Shown here: one piece after another, positions 1 through 7,196 of the stretch
Numbering within the stretch: position 1 is the stretch's first letter
Layout of the letters: each line of letters starts with the position of its first letter
Origin: an uncultured Saprospiraceae bacterium
GTDB lineage: Bacteria > Bacteroidota > Bacteroidia > Chitinophagales > Saprospiraceae
Direction: 5' to 3'
NCBI GenBank assembly: GCA_937959375.1
Contig: CALGLS010000554.1
Coordinates: 1 to 8,366, forward strand
DNA: 8,366 bases
Translations under genes and position numbers: made by a program
Notes under the pieces: model-generated
The model's input: the letters and a program-made list of their open reading frames with translations, nothing else
Told to the model about the DNA's origin: nothing
The model's database searches: none

Positions 1-716
1 TTTTCCATAGTTCCTTCCAGCATAGAGTAGTTGTCGTCATCTGTGTTTCGTCTAGTACCCTCGTGTTTTTCAATAAATTCCTTTTGACGCCATTTCAAAA
101 AAGCATCTAACTTCTCAATCGGAACCAATTCCTCAGTTGCGTCAGCAGGAGCACAAATCCTTAGGTTATCTATGATTTCCGCAAAATTAATCTCACCTAA
201 AAGATGGTCCATGAAGATATGAACACCATTGTAAGCATGATCTTTATTGTCTTCGGTATAATCATCGTAAGTTATCGTAATGTCGATTTCATCCGGGTAT
301 TCTTTGTGAACGTTGGAATAAAAATTTAAATTCTGAGGTGTAAAATCCAAACCATGAATTCCAATTCCCATATCCTCAATATTGGTTGCTGGTTTAAAGG
401 CAGTAAACAACCACCCATCTATTTGAGGAGCTGCAGCAACCAGTTCTTCTATAATGAAAAAGTTTTTGACTCTACCTTCTGCAGAGAAAATCAACTCAGC
501 CGTATCCTCCGCAGCCATTCCACTGACAAAGTAGATGTCTTTGTGAAGTTCGTCTAGTTTTGGTGCGAGATGATCAAAGAAGTCAACTTCTATATTTTCA
601 TGCACTTTCACTACTTTATGAAAAGCTTTTTGGCGTTGTGAGAACCAATTCCAAAAATCTTCATAGCTCTCAATGGGTCCGTCTTTTTGACCGAATAAGT
701 TTTTAATAAATTTCAT
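1..716 (-). CDS. DUF695-like hypothetical protein, C-terminus cut by window edge
   Basis: The frame is open from the ATG at 716 to the left edge, giving 238 residues without a stop, so the C-terminus lies outside. It begins MKFIKNLFGQKDGP and continues with an acidic and aromatic-rich soluble protein containing FWNWFSQRQKAFHKVV (about residues 22-37), a GMAAEDTAELIFSAEG segment (about 68-83), EELVAAAPQIDGW (about 91-103) and YPDEIDITI (about 142-150). I see no signal peptide or membrane segment. This layout recalls Bacteroidota proteins annotated with DUF695, a family of unknown function, in which the domain proper is expected near the C-terminus and so mostly beyond the edge; the assignment is from memory. 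The ATG is preceded by A/T-rich sequence with no Shine-Dalgarno motif. It is separated from protein B by 186 bases containing a strong hairpin, so it is probably not in the same operon. No link with the chaperone genes is evident. Confidence 0.75.
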   Translation of the reverse strand, partial: MKFIKNLFGQKDGPIESYEDFWNWFSQRQKAFHKVVKVHENIEVDFFDHLAPKLDELHKDIYFVSGMAAEDTAELIFSAEGRVKNFFIIEELVAAAPQIDGWLFTAFKPATNIEDMGIGIHGLDFTPQNLNFYSNVHKEYPDEIDITITYDDYTEDNKDHAYNGVHIFMDHLLGEINFAEIIDNLRICAPADATEELVPIEKLDAFLKWRQKEFIEKHEGTRRNTDDDNYSMLEGTME

Positions 717-769
717 CTTAACTAAAATTGTTAGAATAATTATTTCGCTATTTAAACACTTACGAAAGG

Positions 770-802
770 AATTGGAATTTTTGAGTATCAAAAAGTCCAA
801 TT
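770..802. terminator. 33-bp hairpin in the spacer, possible terminator or leader structure
   Basis: The left arm AATTGGAATTTTTGA (770-784) and the right arm TCAAAAAGTCCAATT (788-802) form a 15-bp stem with one mismatch and a 3-base loop. It lies about 100 bases after the stop of protein B and 54 bases before the ATG of the left-edge gene, both on the minus strand. The stem is AT-rich and no long T run follows on either strand, so it is not a textbook intrinsic terminator. A terminator for gene B, a leader structure of the next gene, or a protein-binding dyad are all possible. Confidence 0.4.
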
Positions 803-855
803 AGAGAAATCTTGTTAATCTTCTCAATCCTGTCTAAAAAACGCCCAAGGAGAAC

Positions 856-871
856 AGACTAAGCTTAGTCT
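856..871. other. 16-bp perfect palindrome AGACTAAGCTTAGTCT
   Basis: The sequence AGACTAAGCTTAGTCT is a perfect inverted repeat without a spacer, located 32 bases beyond the stop codon of protein B. On the minus strand a GTTTTTT run follows about 14 bases after it, so it might contribute to 3' end formation. A dimeric regulator site is the alternative. The symmetry is seen directly; the function is inferred. Confidence 0.3.
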
Positions 872-902
872 AGATCCGAATAATTTAAGTACTTGGACTC
901 AC

Positions 903-2012
903 TTAATTAGAATCAGGTGTTTCCTCATTTCCTTCATTGAGCTTCTCTAATCGCTTGGTCTTTGTATCAATTGGTCGTTCCTCTTTAACAGAGGTATTCG
1001 GTGCATCTACTTCCGTATAATTACCACCAGTAAATTTTGCAAGCAACATTATTCCTGCAATAATCGCAAGGACAACTAGAAGTACCATCTTCGCGATGTT
1101 CTTATTAAACTTAGGTAGTTTTATTTCCGAATCAGATTTGTCTCTTGAAGGATTAGCCGGACGCTCTTTTCTTTGACGAGGTGTTACAGGTTTGCCTTTC
1201 AAAATTTCTTTCACTCGATGACTTTTCTTCAACATGGAATCATTGTCAGCCACATTAACCGCAATTTCCATTGCTTTCGAAATCGTCTTTAAATTCAGAC
1301 GCTTGTACTTGGTATAATCAGCCTCTCGAGTCAATGCCTTATTGACAATATCATTGTGGCACCACACCGCATACAAAAAAGCCGTATCACGGAAAGGTCC
1401 AGGTAGATATTCAAAGCATCGATAAAACAAGGGATTAACTTGCTTATCTAAATCAGGATGAAACGAAAGTCCTTCATTCATAATAAAAGGAGTCGTGTAT
1501 TTTTCACGCATTTTGTCTACGAAAGCCTTGGTTTCCCGATAGGATTTGGAATAAGTTTTATCTTGAAAAACTTGACCCGCCTTTTGACCGTAGTCAGCAA
1601 TCAACTTCAAGTGATTTAGATTGGCAAATCGCACATTCGTCAAAAGATTCGCCGTGTGGTTATTTAATTCTGTTGCTAGAATTTCATTGATGGCCGTGCT
1701 GTGTTCTGCGTCATTTAAAACTTGATCTTGACTTGCTGGATCTGAAAAGAAATCCATTTTTTGATATTCCAAAAACTCCAAGAGTGGTTTGTTTCTCTGA
1801 ATTTTCAAGTGTAAATCTAACTCCGTTTGCAATCTATCAAATATTTCTAAGACTTGATTTTTATCCAACAGTTTACCGTTGCGCTCAATGGTCGCATCAT
1901 CTGAGAGCTGAAAATAGAGTAGGGTCTCCTTTTTTAGACTTTTCAGTTTTTCAGTGCTGAGCGATTCGATTTGCTCCGAAGTAAATATTGATAATGGATT
2001 TGTATAGGACAT
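903..2012 (-). CDS. Membrane-anchored protein B, short paralogue of protein A (369 aa)
   Basis: I do not recognise a named family. Residues 1-270 align without gaps to protein A (4593-2512), with about 126 of 270 identical by hand count. The best blocks are 21-60 (KSLKKE, TIERNGK, KNQVLEIFD) and 181-250 (HPDLD at 185-189, YLPG, VWCHN at 216-220, TIS.AMEI). A basic linker (271-307, PRQRKERP) leads to one membrane helix at about 308-325 (MVLLVVLAIIAGIMLLAK), followed by a 40-residue charged tail rich in E and K. There is no signal peptide, so the large N-terminal domain is probably cytoplasmic and the protein tail-anchored. The large domain that follows the membrane helix in A is missing. The frame is open up to an ATG at 2057, but I chose the ATG at 2012 because its product starts MSYTNPLSIF like MTYTNPLGIF of A, and because a promoter-like pair overlaps the upstream region. 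The preceding AAACAAATAAAG is a typical A-rich leader. Confidence 0.85.
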   Translation of the reverse strand: MSYTNPLSIFTSEQIESLSTEKLKSLKKETLLYFQLSDDATIERNGKLLDKNQVLEIFDRLQTELDLHLKIQRNKPLLEFLEYQKMDFFSDPASQDQVLNDAEHSTAINEILATELNNHTANLLTNVRFANLNHLKLIADYGQKAGQVFQDKTYSKSYRETKAFVDKMREKYTTPFIMNEGLSFHPDLDKQVNPLFYRCFEYLPGPFRDTAFLYAVWCHNDIVNKALTREADYTKYKRLNLKTISKAMEIAVNVADNDSMLKKSHRVKEILKGKPVTPRQRKERPANPSRDKSDSEIKLPKFNKNIAKMVLLVVLAIIAGIMLLAKFTGGNYTEVDAPNTSVKEERPIDTKTKRLEKLNEGNEETPDSN

Positions 2013-2039
2013 CTTTATTTGTTTTGTTTGAATGTTTTG

Positions 2040-2068
2040 GAAAAGTAGGAAGTTCACTCAATCGCAAA
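2040..2068 (-). promoter_or_regulatory. Candidate Bacteroidota-type promoter for gene B
   Basis: Reading the minus strand, TTTG (2068-2065) is followed after 17 bases by TACTTTTC (2047-2040), a 7 of 8 match to the Bacteroidota -7 element TAnnTTTG. The expected transcript would begin near 2034, about 20 bases before the ATG at 2012. The upstream ATG at 2057 would then be untranscribed, which supports the shorter start. The TTTG lies in the edge of the tandem-repeat region. The spacing is at the short end of the reported range, so this is only a candidate. Confidence 0.3.
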
Positions 2069-2112
2069 GCCTAAGTTAAAAGGCAACTTCCAGTCTTCAA
2101 TTCCTAACTTTA

Positions 2113-2209
2113 AAAACCACAAAAGAAGCAAAAAGGAACAAAAGTTTCTAACGTGTTTTACTTTAATCTGTCGCGAGCTTTTGTTTTCTTTTGTGACTTT
2201 TGTGGTTCT
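2113..2209. repeat. Long imperfect hairpin in repeat unit 1
   Basis: The arm AACCACAAAAG (2115-2125) is exactly complementary to CTTTTGTGGTT (2197-2207). The pairing extends inwards as an imperfect stem of about 31 positions, 24 of them matched by hand count, ending with CAAAAG against CTTTTG and enclosing a loop of about 33 bases. The arms are A-rich on one side and T-rich on the other, so either strand's transcript would fold similarly. Confidence 0.7.
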
Positions 2210-2302
2210 AGAATGAGTTTCATTTAGATGGCAGCAAACTCAATCGATGGTAGAACCTTGCGCTAAAAGGCAACTTCTCACCCCCCCCAATTCCTAATTT
2301 TC

Positions 2303-2399
2303 AAAACCACAAAAGGATCAAAAGAGCACAAAATTTTTAACTTGTTTTACCTTCTCTGCATCGTAGGCTTTTGTTTTCTTTTGTGACTTTTGTGGTTCT
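2303..2399. repeat. Long imperfect hairpin in repeat unit 2
   Basis: The same fold occurs exactly 190 bases on: AACCACAAAAG (2305-2315) pairs with CTTTTGTGGTT (2387-2397), with a second paired block ATCAAAAG against CTTTTGTG further in. The right arm is identical to that of unit 1, whereas the loop differs considerably, so the stem seems better preserved than the loop. Confidence 0.7.
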
Positions 2400-2485
2400 A
2401 AAATGAGTTTTAGTTAGACGGCAGCAAACTCAATCGATCGTAAAATCTCGCGCTAAAAGCTAACTTACCACCTCCCACTATATTT

Positions 2486-2509
2486 GTCATCCTGAGCGAA
2501 GCCGAAGGA
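2486..2509. repeat. Dispersed-repeat-like element beginning GTCATCCTGAGCGAAG
   Basis: The sequence GTCATCCTGAGCGAAG followed by CCGAAGGA closely matches a short intergenic element that I remember as very common in Bacteroidota and other bacterial genomes. It has imperfect dyad symmetry (CCT/AGG outside, GC/GC inside). It begins two bases after the stop codon of protein A on the minus strand, where it could form a small hairpin at the transcript end. Its function is not known to me. Confidence 0.5.
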
Positions 2510-2511
2510 AA

Positions 2512-4593
2512 CTACTCAAAATACGCTTCAATCAGCTCCACCACCATACCGTCAGATGACTCGGTAGCCATATTCATTCCAATGATACGTTGAGTTTCGC
2601 CACTTACAAAATAACGGATGTTATAATTATCGTGATACAAAGTTACGGTGGCTACGTCGTCCTCACTAGACACATAATCTAAGGTGACATTCCCTTTTGT
2701 CTCAAAGAGATTTTCTGCAATTGGTTCTTTATGGTCTTGACCTTTCGGAACGTAGGTAGCCATCGTTTGTATCTTGTAGTAATTACCCTGCTTCAAAACT
2801 TTATGAGCGACCTGATTGAAATTATTCAGAATGATATTTTTGTATTGTTGATCCTTTACGTTTGAAATCGCATAGTCATCCCAACGATCAAATTTCTCTT
2901 CTGCGAATGTGGGTAATTTTCCAGAACTATCCTTTTCTACTTTTGCGGTGATTTTAATATCGTCCGCAATTTCAAAAGGAGTACTTGACAATTCAAGGGC
3001 TGCCGCTCCATTTGACATCGTAGCATATCTGGTGATACTTCCTTTTATTCGTTTCTTTTTTAACAAACGTTTTACAGTAAAAGAAAGTTTTCCTCCCTTG
3101 TCATTTCTCTTTTGATCAAGGATCACATTATTTCTGCCTTCCATTTCGTTGATCACTGTTCGGAAACGATAAGAGAAAGTATGATTTTTAAATTCCTTAT
3201 TGATAAACTTAATGACAAAGTCCTTGGTCTCACCAAAATACTTCTCTTTAATATCCTTTGGAATTAGTAAAGAAAATTCTTTATAGTGTGTAGGAAATAC
3301 ATCCACTTCTACATCTAGTTCTATCACGTTGTTTACAACCTCAGTCCGTAGTACTTTTGCATTCCAATTGGATGCATTGTTTCCAATAAACTTTGAAAGC
3401 TTTATCTTTTTAGCTGTACGAGTGATACCTGCTTGGCGTCTTTTTAAACGCTCAGCTTCTCGCTCATAAACTTTGCTGTAATCAACTCTACTATTTCGAC
3501 TATACGAATCGCTTCTATTGCATTGAGAAAAACCGATTAGCAATCTAAAAACTCCTACAATAAGCAATACGATCGTAAGAATTGTTTTTCCAGCACCTGC
3601 TGCACCTCCAGTACTCCTAGGAGCAGCTGATCGACCTTGTCTGTACCTCGGCGCTTGTTGACTCGAATTAGTCTTAGATTGACTTTGATTATGCCTACTA
3701 GATTGTGTTTGCTGTTGAGATTGTTGCTGAGGCTGCTGTCGTGGACGTTCTCTTCTTGGACTTGCTTCGCCACCACTATCTAAGTAATTTTTAACTTCTC
3801 GTGTATTCTCTCTAAAAGCCTCCGATTTTGTTACGTGACAACCAATCTCCATCGCTCTTGAGATGGTAGCTAAATCGTTTCTATTATACAAATAGTACAC
3901 AGATTCTCGTCTGAAAGCTTGGTTGACAATTTCGTTATGACACCAAACACCATAGGTAAAACCAATGTCTTGAAATGCACCTGGAAGGTATTGGAAACAA
4001 TCATAAAAAACAGGATCAATCAACTCATCTAAATCAGGATGAATAGCTAGTCCAGTGGTGTTGGCAAAAGGATTCGGATATTTCTGACGCAGGCCATCCA
4101 CATGTGTTTTCAATTCAAGGTAAGCTTTGTTGTATGCTTTGTCTTTGACATTGCCACTCATCTTTGAACTGTATTCCAATATTGAAGCAAGTGCTTTCGG
4201 ACTTTTTGGGGTAACCTTGCTTAACAAAGCAGAACTAACTTGATTGATTTGAGCAGCTACATATTTATCAATCCGATCACGAAATAAGTAAGCTCGTTGG
4301 ACACTATCAACAGCGACCTTATTATTGAAAAAACCAAGATCACCATTTTGCAAAAAAGCGAGGAGTGGTTTATTACTGAATATTTCGGAATGAACGTCTA
4401 AGTTCTTTTGTAAGTCATCAAAAATTTCTAAAACCTGATTCTTATCATACTGCTTTCCATTGCGTTCAATGGTCGCTTCTTCAGACAACTGAAAGTGCAA
4501 CAAGATCTCCTTTTTCAAACTCTTCAGATTTTTTTCTGTGAGCTTGGTAAGTTGATCTTCCGAAAATATTCCTAATGGATTTGTATAAGTCAT
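2512..4593 (-). CDS. Membrane-anchored protein A, translationally coupled to the Hsp70 (693 aa)
   Basis: I do not recognise a named family. Order of parts: a helical N-terminal domain at 1-270, shared with protein B, with an HPD tripeptide at 185-187 and a WCHN motif at 217-220; a low-complexity linker rich in Q, S and R at about 276-330; one membrane helix at about 336-355 (KTILTIVLLIVGVFRLLIGF); a basic segment at 375-402 (EREAERLKRRQ); and a C-terminal region of about 290 residues with alternating beta-like stretches such as NVIELDVEVDV and GNVTLDYV. There is no signal peptide, so the N-domain is probably cytoplasmic and the C-terminal region beyond the membrane, although basic residues lie on both sides of the helix and the topology is uncertain. 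Its ATG follows the Hsp70 stop directly (TAAATG), which implies translational coupling and a shared job. It could be an anchor, a J-like activator, or a client of that Hsp70. The TAG stop is followed by the element at 2486-2509. Confidence 0.9.
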   Translation of the reverse strand: MTYTNPLGIFSEDQLTKLTEKNLKSLKKEILLHFQLSEEATIERNGKQYDKNQVLEIFDDLQKNLDVHSEIFSNKPLLAFLQNGDLGFFNNKVAVDSVQRAYLFRDRIDKYVAAQINQVSSALLSKVTPKSPKALASILEYSSKMSGNVKDKAYNKAYLELKTHVDGLRQKYPNPFANTTGLAIHPDLDELIDPVFYDCFQYLPGAFQDIGFTYGVWCHNEIVNQAFRRESVYYLYNRNDLATISRAMEIGCHVTKSEAFRENTREVKNYLDSGGEASPRRERPRQQPQQQSQQQTQSSRHNQSQSKTNSSQQAPRYRQGRSAAPRSTGGAAGAGKTILTIVLLIVGVFRLLIGFSQCNRSDSYSRNSRVDYSKVYEREAERLKRRQAGITRTAKKIKLSKFIGNNASNWNAKVLRTEVVNNVIELDVEVDVFPTHYKEFSLLIPKDIKEKYFGETKDFVIKFINKEFKNHTFSYRFRTVINEMEGRNNVILDQKRNDKGGKLSFTVKRLLKKKRIKGSITRYATMSNGAAALELSSTPFEIADDIKITAKVEKDSSGKLPTFAEEKFDRWDDYAISNVKDQQYKNIILNNFNQVAHKVLKQGNYYKIQTMATYVPKGQDHKEPIAENLFETKGNVTLDYVSSEDDVATVTLYHDNYNIRYFVSGETQRIIGMNMATESSDGMVVELIEAYFE

Positions 4594-7083
4594 TTACTTA
4601 AGTCCTGTTCCTTTGTTTTTGAATAAGTCGCTGTTGCCTTCTTTGTCTTTTAGGATGGACAATTCTTTTATTACGTTTACTAGTTCGATATAATTTTTAT
4701 TTTCAATCGCATGATCTCCTTTAGCAATTAAGTCGTTGGCTTTGCTGCGGTTCATGTACTTTTCATTTTTGAGATACATGTAGTGCATCATCACGTCTTC
4801 ATGCGTCATTGGTGTTCGCTGTGCAATTCGACGGCAAATACTCAGCAGATGATTGATCTTCATCTTAATCGTTGTAATGTTGCCTTCTTGCAAAAATTTC
4901 ACTTCATCTTCTATCACTTTCGCAAATTCGATTTGATCAGATTCTGTAGCTTCTTTATCGATTAGTCGAAACTGAGTGGTTTCTTTCCACTCATAATAGT
5001 TTTCAATCGTTTTAGTTAAAAAGGACGTATTAAAAACGGCTTGCATCTTTTTACCAAGTTCACGTTTGCGAACATCAAGTACATAGAAATCATCTGAAAT
5101 TTGATCATCCGCAATTAAGTCAAGTTCTGATTTCAACTCATTGATTTCTTCATCAATCGCAACCACTCTGGCAGCTTCTTCATACTTGCTGTCTTTTTCT
5201 AGTTGCTGAAGTTTGACACCAAGGTTGGATTGAAAACTGTCCAATTCAGATTTCAAAACTGCTTTTGTAATACTAGATTCAGAACTACTAAAGGTGTTTT
5301 CAAATTCCTGATCCGTCAATGTAAAATATGCACCAACTTTCAAATCTCGTGATTCTGTAATTTCCAAAGTCAATTCAATGTCAGACCCTTTTATCAAATC
5401 GCGTTCTAGTGAACTACCGCTTACGCTGATCATCCCAATCAATTTGTTGGCAGCCGGTATCGAATCAATATCCCCTTCAAATACTTTGATCACAATTTCT
5501 TCTTGAGAATCTTTATAGATCGTTTTGGACACTTGCTTGGTGATTACTTTTCGTAAAGGAAGAATGTCATTCTTTTTGAAAACAGGTTCTAAAAACGTGG
5601 TTTCACTTTCGATAGAATCAACCTCTAGGCAAATGTTATTGGGAAGTGGTTGACCATCGATACTGAATTTACCCTGAGTGATGCCAATCTCTTCTACGAA
5701 TACTCGATCGCCCTTACTATCCAAAATATTGAACTGAAAAGCATTGTGCGCATTGGGAATCAATGGAAGATCGGCAGTAACTTGTTTGCTCATTGGCAAA
5801 AGCCCCGAATCATAACCGCCATCGGATCGTGTAATTCTATATTGAAAACCTTCGATATCGTCTTGTGCCATAACCAACAACATGGTAGATGCTTCACGAA
5901 CGACTCGCTCATAAGCAAATTTGAAATTGCCTTTTTTTAGCGCAGTTGTTGAAGTACTTGCAGCTGTCTTTTTTGCCTTAGGTTTGATACCCGCATAATA
6001 AGCCGCTCCGATGACCACCGCTGTAGTTGGATCAAGTGAGGTGTTTATTTCTATCCCGTATTTTTCCTGTAATCGGCTACGAACCAATGGGATGTAAGTA
6101 GAACCTCCAATCAATAAAATACATTTTAGATCTTCATTGGAAATTTCATTGCGCTCGATAATTGCATCAATCAGTTGAATGGTTTTGTCAACGGATGGTT
6201 CGATCAGCGTTTCGAAAGTTTCCTTAGTTAATTCTAAGTAAATATCTAGCTCCGTTCCGTTGTCATCAGTTACCTCAAATTCAATCTCAGCAATAGGGGA
6301 GTTGGTCAACTCTTTTTTAGCTTCTTCGGCAAGAAACATGAGTTTGTAAAATAAACGATTGTATTTTCCAGAAGCAGTTTTCAACTCTGTTTCCAAATTG
6401 GCGAAGGTTCCTTTTTCTTTTAGATTAGGAATGATAAACTGTTCGATAATTGCTTTGTCAAAATCAGTTCCACCCAAATAGTTGTCACCTTCATGGTCTA
6501 GAATCTTTAGCTCACCATCATCAATTGCGGTCAGCGCGACATCAAAGGTTCCACCTCCAAGGTCATACACCAACCACTTACCATCCGTAATATCGAGATT
6601 ACTTTTATTAGCATAAGCCAAAGAAGCTGCAATTGGTTCTTGCAACAAAACAACTTCTTTAAATCCTGCCTCGTAGCCCGCTTTCTTGGTCGCGTTAGAT
6701 TGCACCGTATCAAAAGCGGATGGAATGGTAATAACAACAGATTCCGTACTTCCTTCGCTATGAATAAAGTTTTTCAACTCTTTCAAAACCATACTAGACA
6801 ACTGAATAGGCGACAACATATTTCCAGTGTCACCAACCATGTACGAATCAGAAGTTCCCATCTTTCGTTTAAACAAACCAAAGACATTATTGGATGACTT
6901 TTGAAGCATCTCTCTGGCCTTGTCACCTACAAGTGTACGCTCATTTCTGAAAGCTACGACAGAGGGTAATGTTTCTTTTAGCGTTATTGGATTTTTAAAA
7001 ACGATGACCTCACCTTTTACATATCTTGCTATCGCTGAGTTGGTGGTTCCGAGATCAATTCCGTAATCTATTGTTGTACTCAT
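4594..7083 (-). CDS. Hsp70/DnaK-family chaperone with an inserted domain (829 aa)
   Basis: This is an ATP-driven protein-folding chaperone, expected in the cytoplasm. The ATPase domain covers about 1-366 with all signature blocks: GIDLGTTNS (8-16), LQEPIAASLAY (147-157), YDLGGGTFDVAL (173-184), LIGGSTYIPLV (324-334) and TTAVVIGAAYYAG (353-365). The usual acidic-hydrophobic linker after the ATPase domain is not present. Instead a K/A/T/S-rich spacer and a beta-rich stretch (about 385-500) precede a recognisable substrate-binding beta domain (about 505-595: ILPLRKVITKQ, KVFEGDIDSIPAANKLIG, IELTLEITESRDLKV). A coiled-coil-like segment (about 603-660) and a further helical tail end in K with no EEVD-type motif. 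At 829 residues it is much longer than DnaK (about 640), so it is a specialised paralogue and not the housekeeping chaperone. It follows a GrpE-like gene by 113 bases and abuts protein A with no gap. The start has an A/T-rich leader without Shine-Dalgarno. Confidence 0.93.
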   Translation of the reverse strand: MSTTIDYGIDLGTTNSAIARYVKGEVIVFKNPITLKETLPSVVAFRNERTLVGDKAREMLQKSSNNVFGLFKRKMGTSDSYMVGDTGNMLSPIQLSSMVLKELKNFIHSEGSTESVVITIPSAFDTVQSNATKKAGYEAGFKEVVLLQEPIAASLAYANKSNLDITDGKWLVYDLGGGTFDVALTAIDDGELKILDHEGDNYLGGTDFDKAIIEQFIIPNLKEKGTFANLETELKTASGKYNRLFYKLMFLAEEAKKELTNSPIAEIEFEVTDDNGTELDIYLELTKETFETLIEPSVDKTIQLIDAIIERNEISNEDLKCILLIGGSTYIPLVRSRLQEKYGIEINTSLDPTTAVVIGAAYYAGIKPKAKKTAASTSTTALKKGNFKFAYERVVREASTMLLVMAQDDIEGFQYRITRSDGGYDSGLLPMSKQVTADLPLIPNAHNAFQFNILDSKGDRVFVEEIGITQGKFSIDGQPLPNNICLEVDSIESETTFLEPVFKKNDILPLRKVITKQVSKTIYKDSQEEIVIKVFEGDIDSIPAANKLIGMISVSGSSLERDLIKGSDIELTLEITESRDLKVGAYFTLTDQEFENTFSSSESSITKAVLKSELDSFQSNLGVKLQQLEKDSKYEEAARVVAIDEEINELKSELDLIADDQISDDFYVLDVRKRELGKKMQAVFNTSFLTKTIENYYEWKETTQFRLIDKEATESDQIEFAKVIEDEVKFLQEGNITTIKMKINHLLSICRRIAQRTPMTHEDVMMHYMYLKNEKYMNRSKANDLIAKGDHAIENKNYIELVNVIKELSILKDKEGNSDLFKNKGTGLK

Positions 7084-7196
7084 TTTAAATTTTATTCGTG
7101 TTTTAGTTGTTGGAAGAGGTGATATACAAAATCAATTTCAATTCGCATCTTTCGCGATATTAGGAATTGAGTTTGAGCTTGAAATTACATTTGAAC

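Larger units (their letters stand above)
2052..2470. repeat. Two tandem copies of a ~190-bp hairpin-bearing repeat with partial flanks
   Basis: Unit 1 is about 2078-2264 and unit 2 about 2265-2454, each starting AAAAGGCAACTT and ending with ACTCAATCGAT plus a short tail ending CGCT. The last part of a unit also precedes unit 1 (from 2052), and the first bases of another follow unit 2 (2455-2470). I judge the units to be roughly four-fifths identical. A 34-base stretch including GCTTTTGTTTTCTTTTGTGA is identical at 2177-2210 and 2367-2400. Unit 2 has a run of eight C at 2281-2288 that unit 1 lacks. No reading frame of note crosses the region. The stretch 2013-2511 holds only these repeats, the gene B promoter candidate and the element at 2486-2509. 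Confidence 0.9.

Noticed and set aside
2078..2454. CRISPR array
   Set aside because: Only two long units of about 190 bases that are themselves similar throughout, with no short direct repeats and unique spacers and no cas genes.
3583..3606. P-loop-like GAAGAGKT (residues 330-337) in protein A
   Set aside because: It fits the GxxxxGKT pattern but lies in a low-complexity linker directly at the start of the membrane helix, is absent from protein B, and has no Walker B or nucleotide-binding fold around it.
6531..6737. Short open frame on the minus strand inside the Hsp70 gene
   Set aside because: It overlaps the ATPase domain coding sequence in another frame and has no independent support; the same holds for the open frames at 354-557, 1733-1960, 2909-3115, 3555-3776, 4783-4965, 5650-5940, 6640-6897 and 7302-7535.
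4594..7083. Housekeeping dnaK
   Set aside because: The protein is about 190 residues longer than DnaK, lacks the conserved linker and a DnaK-like tail, and has no dnaJ or full-length grpE beside it, so I withheld the gene symbol.
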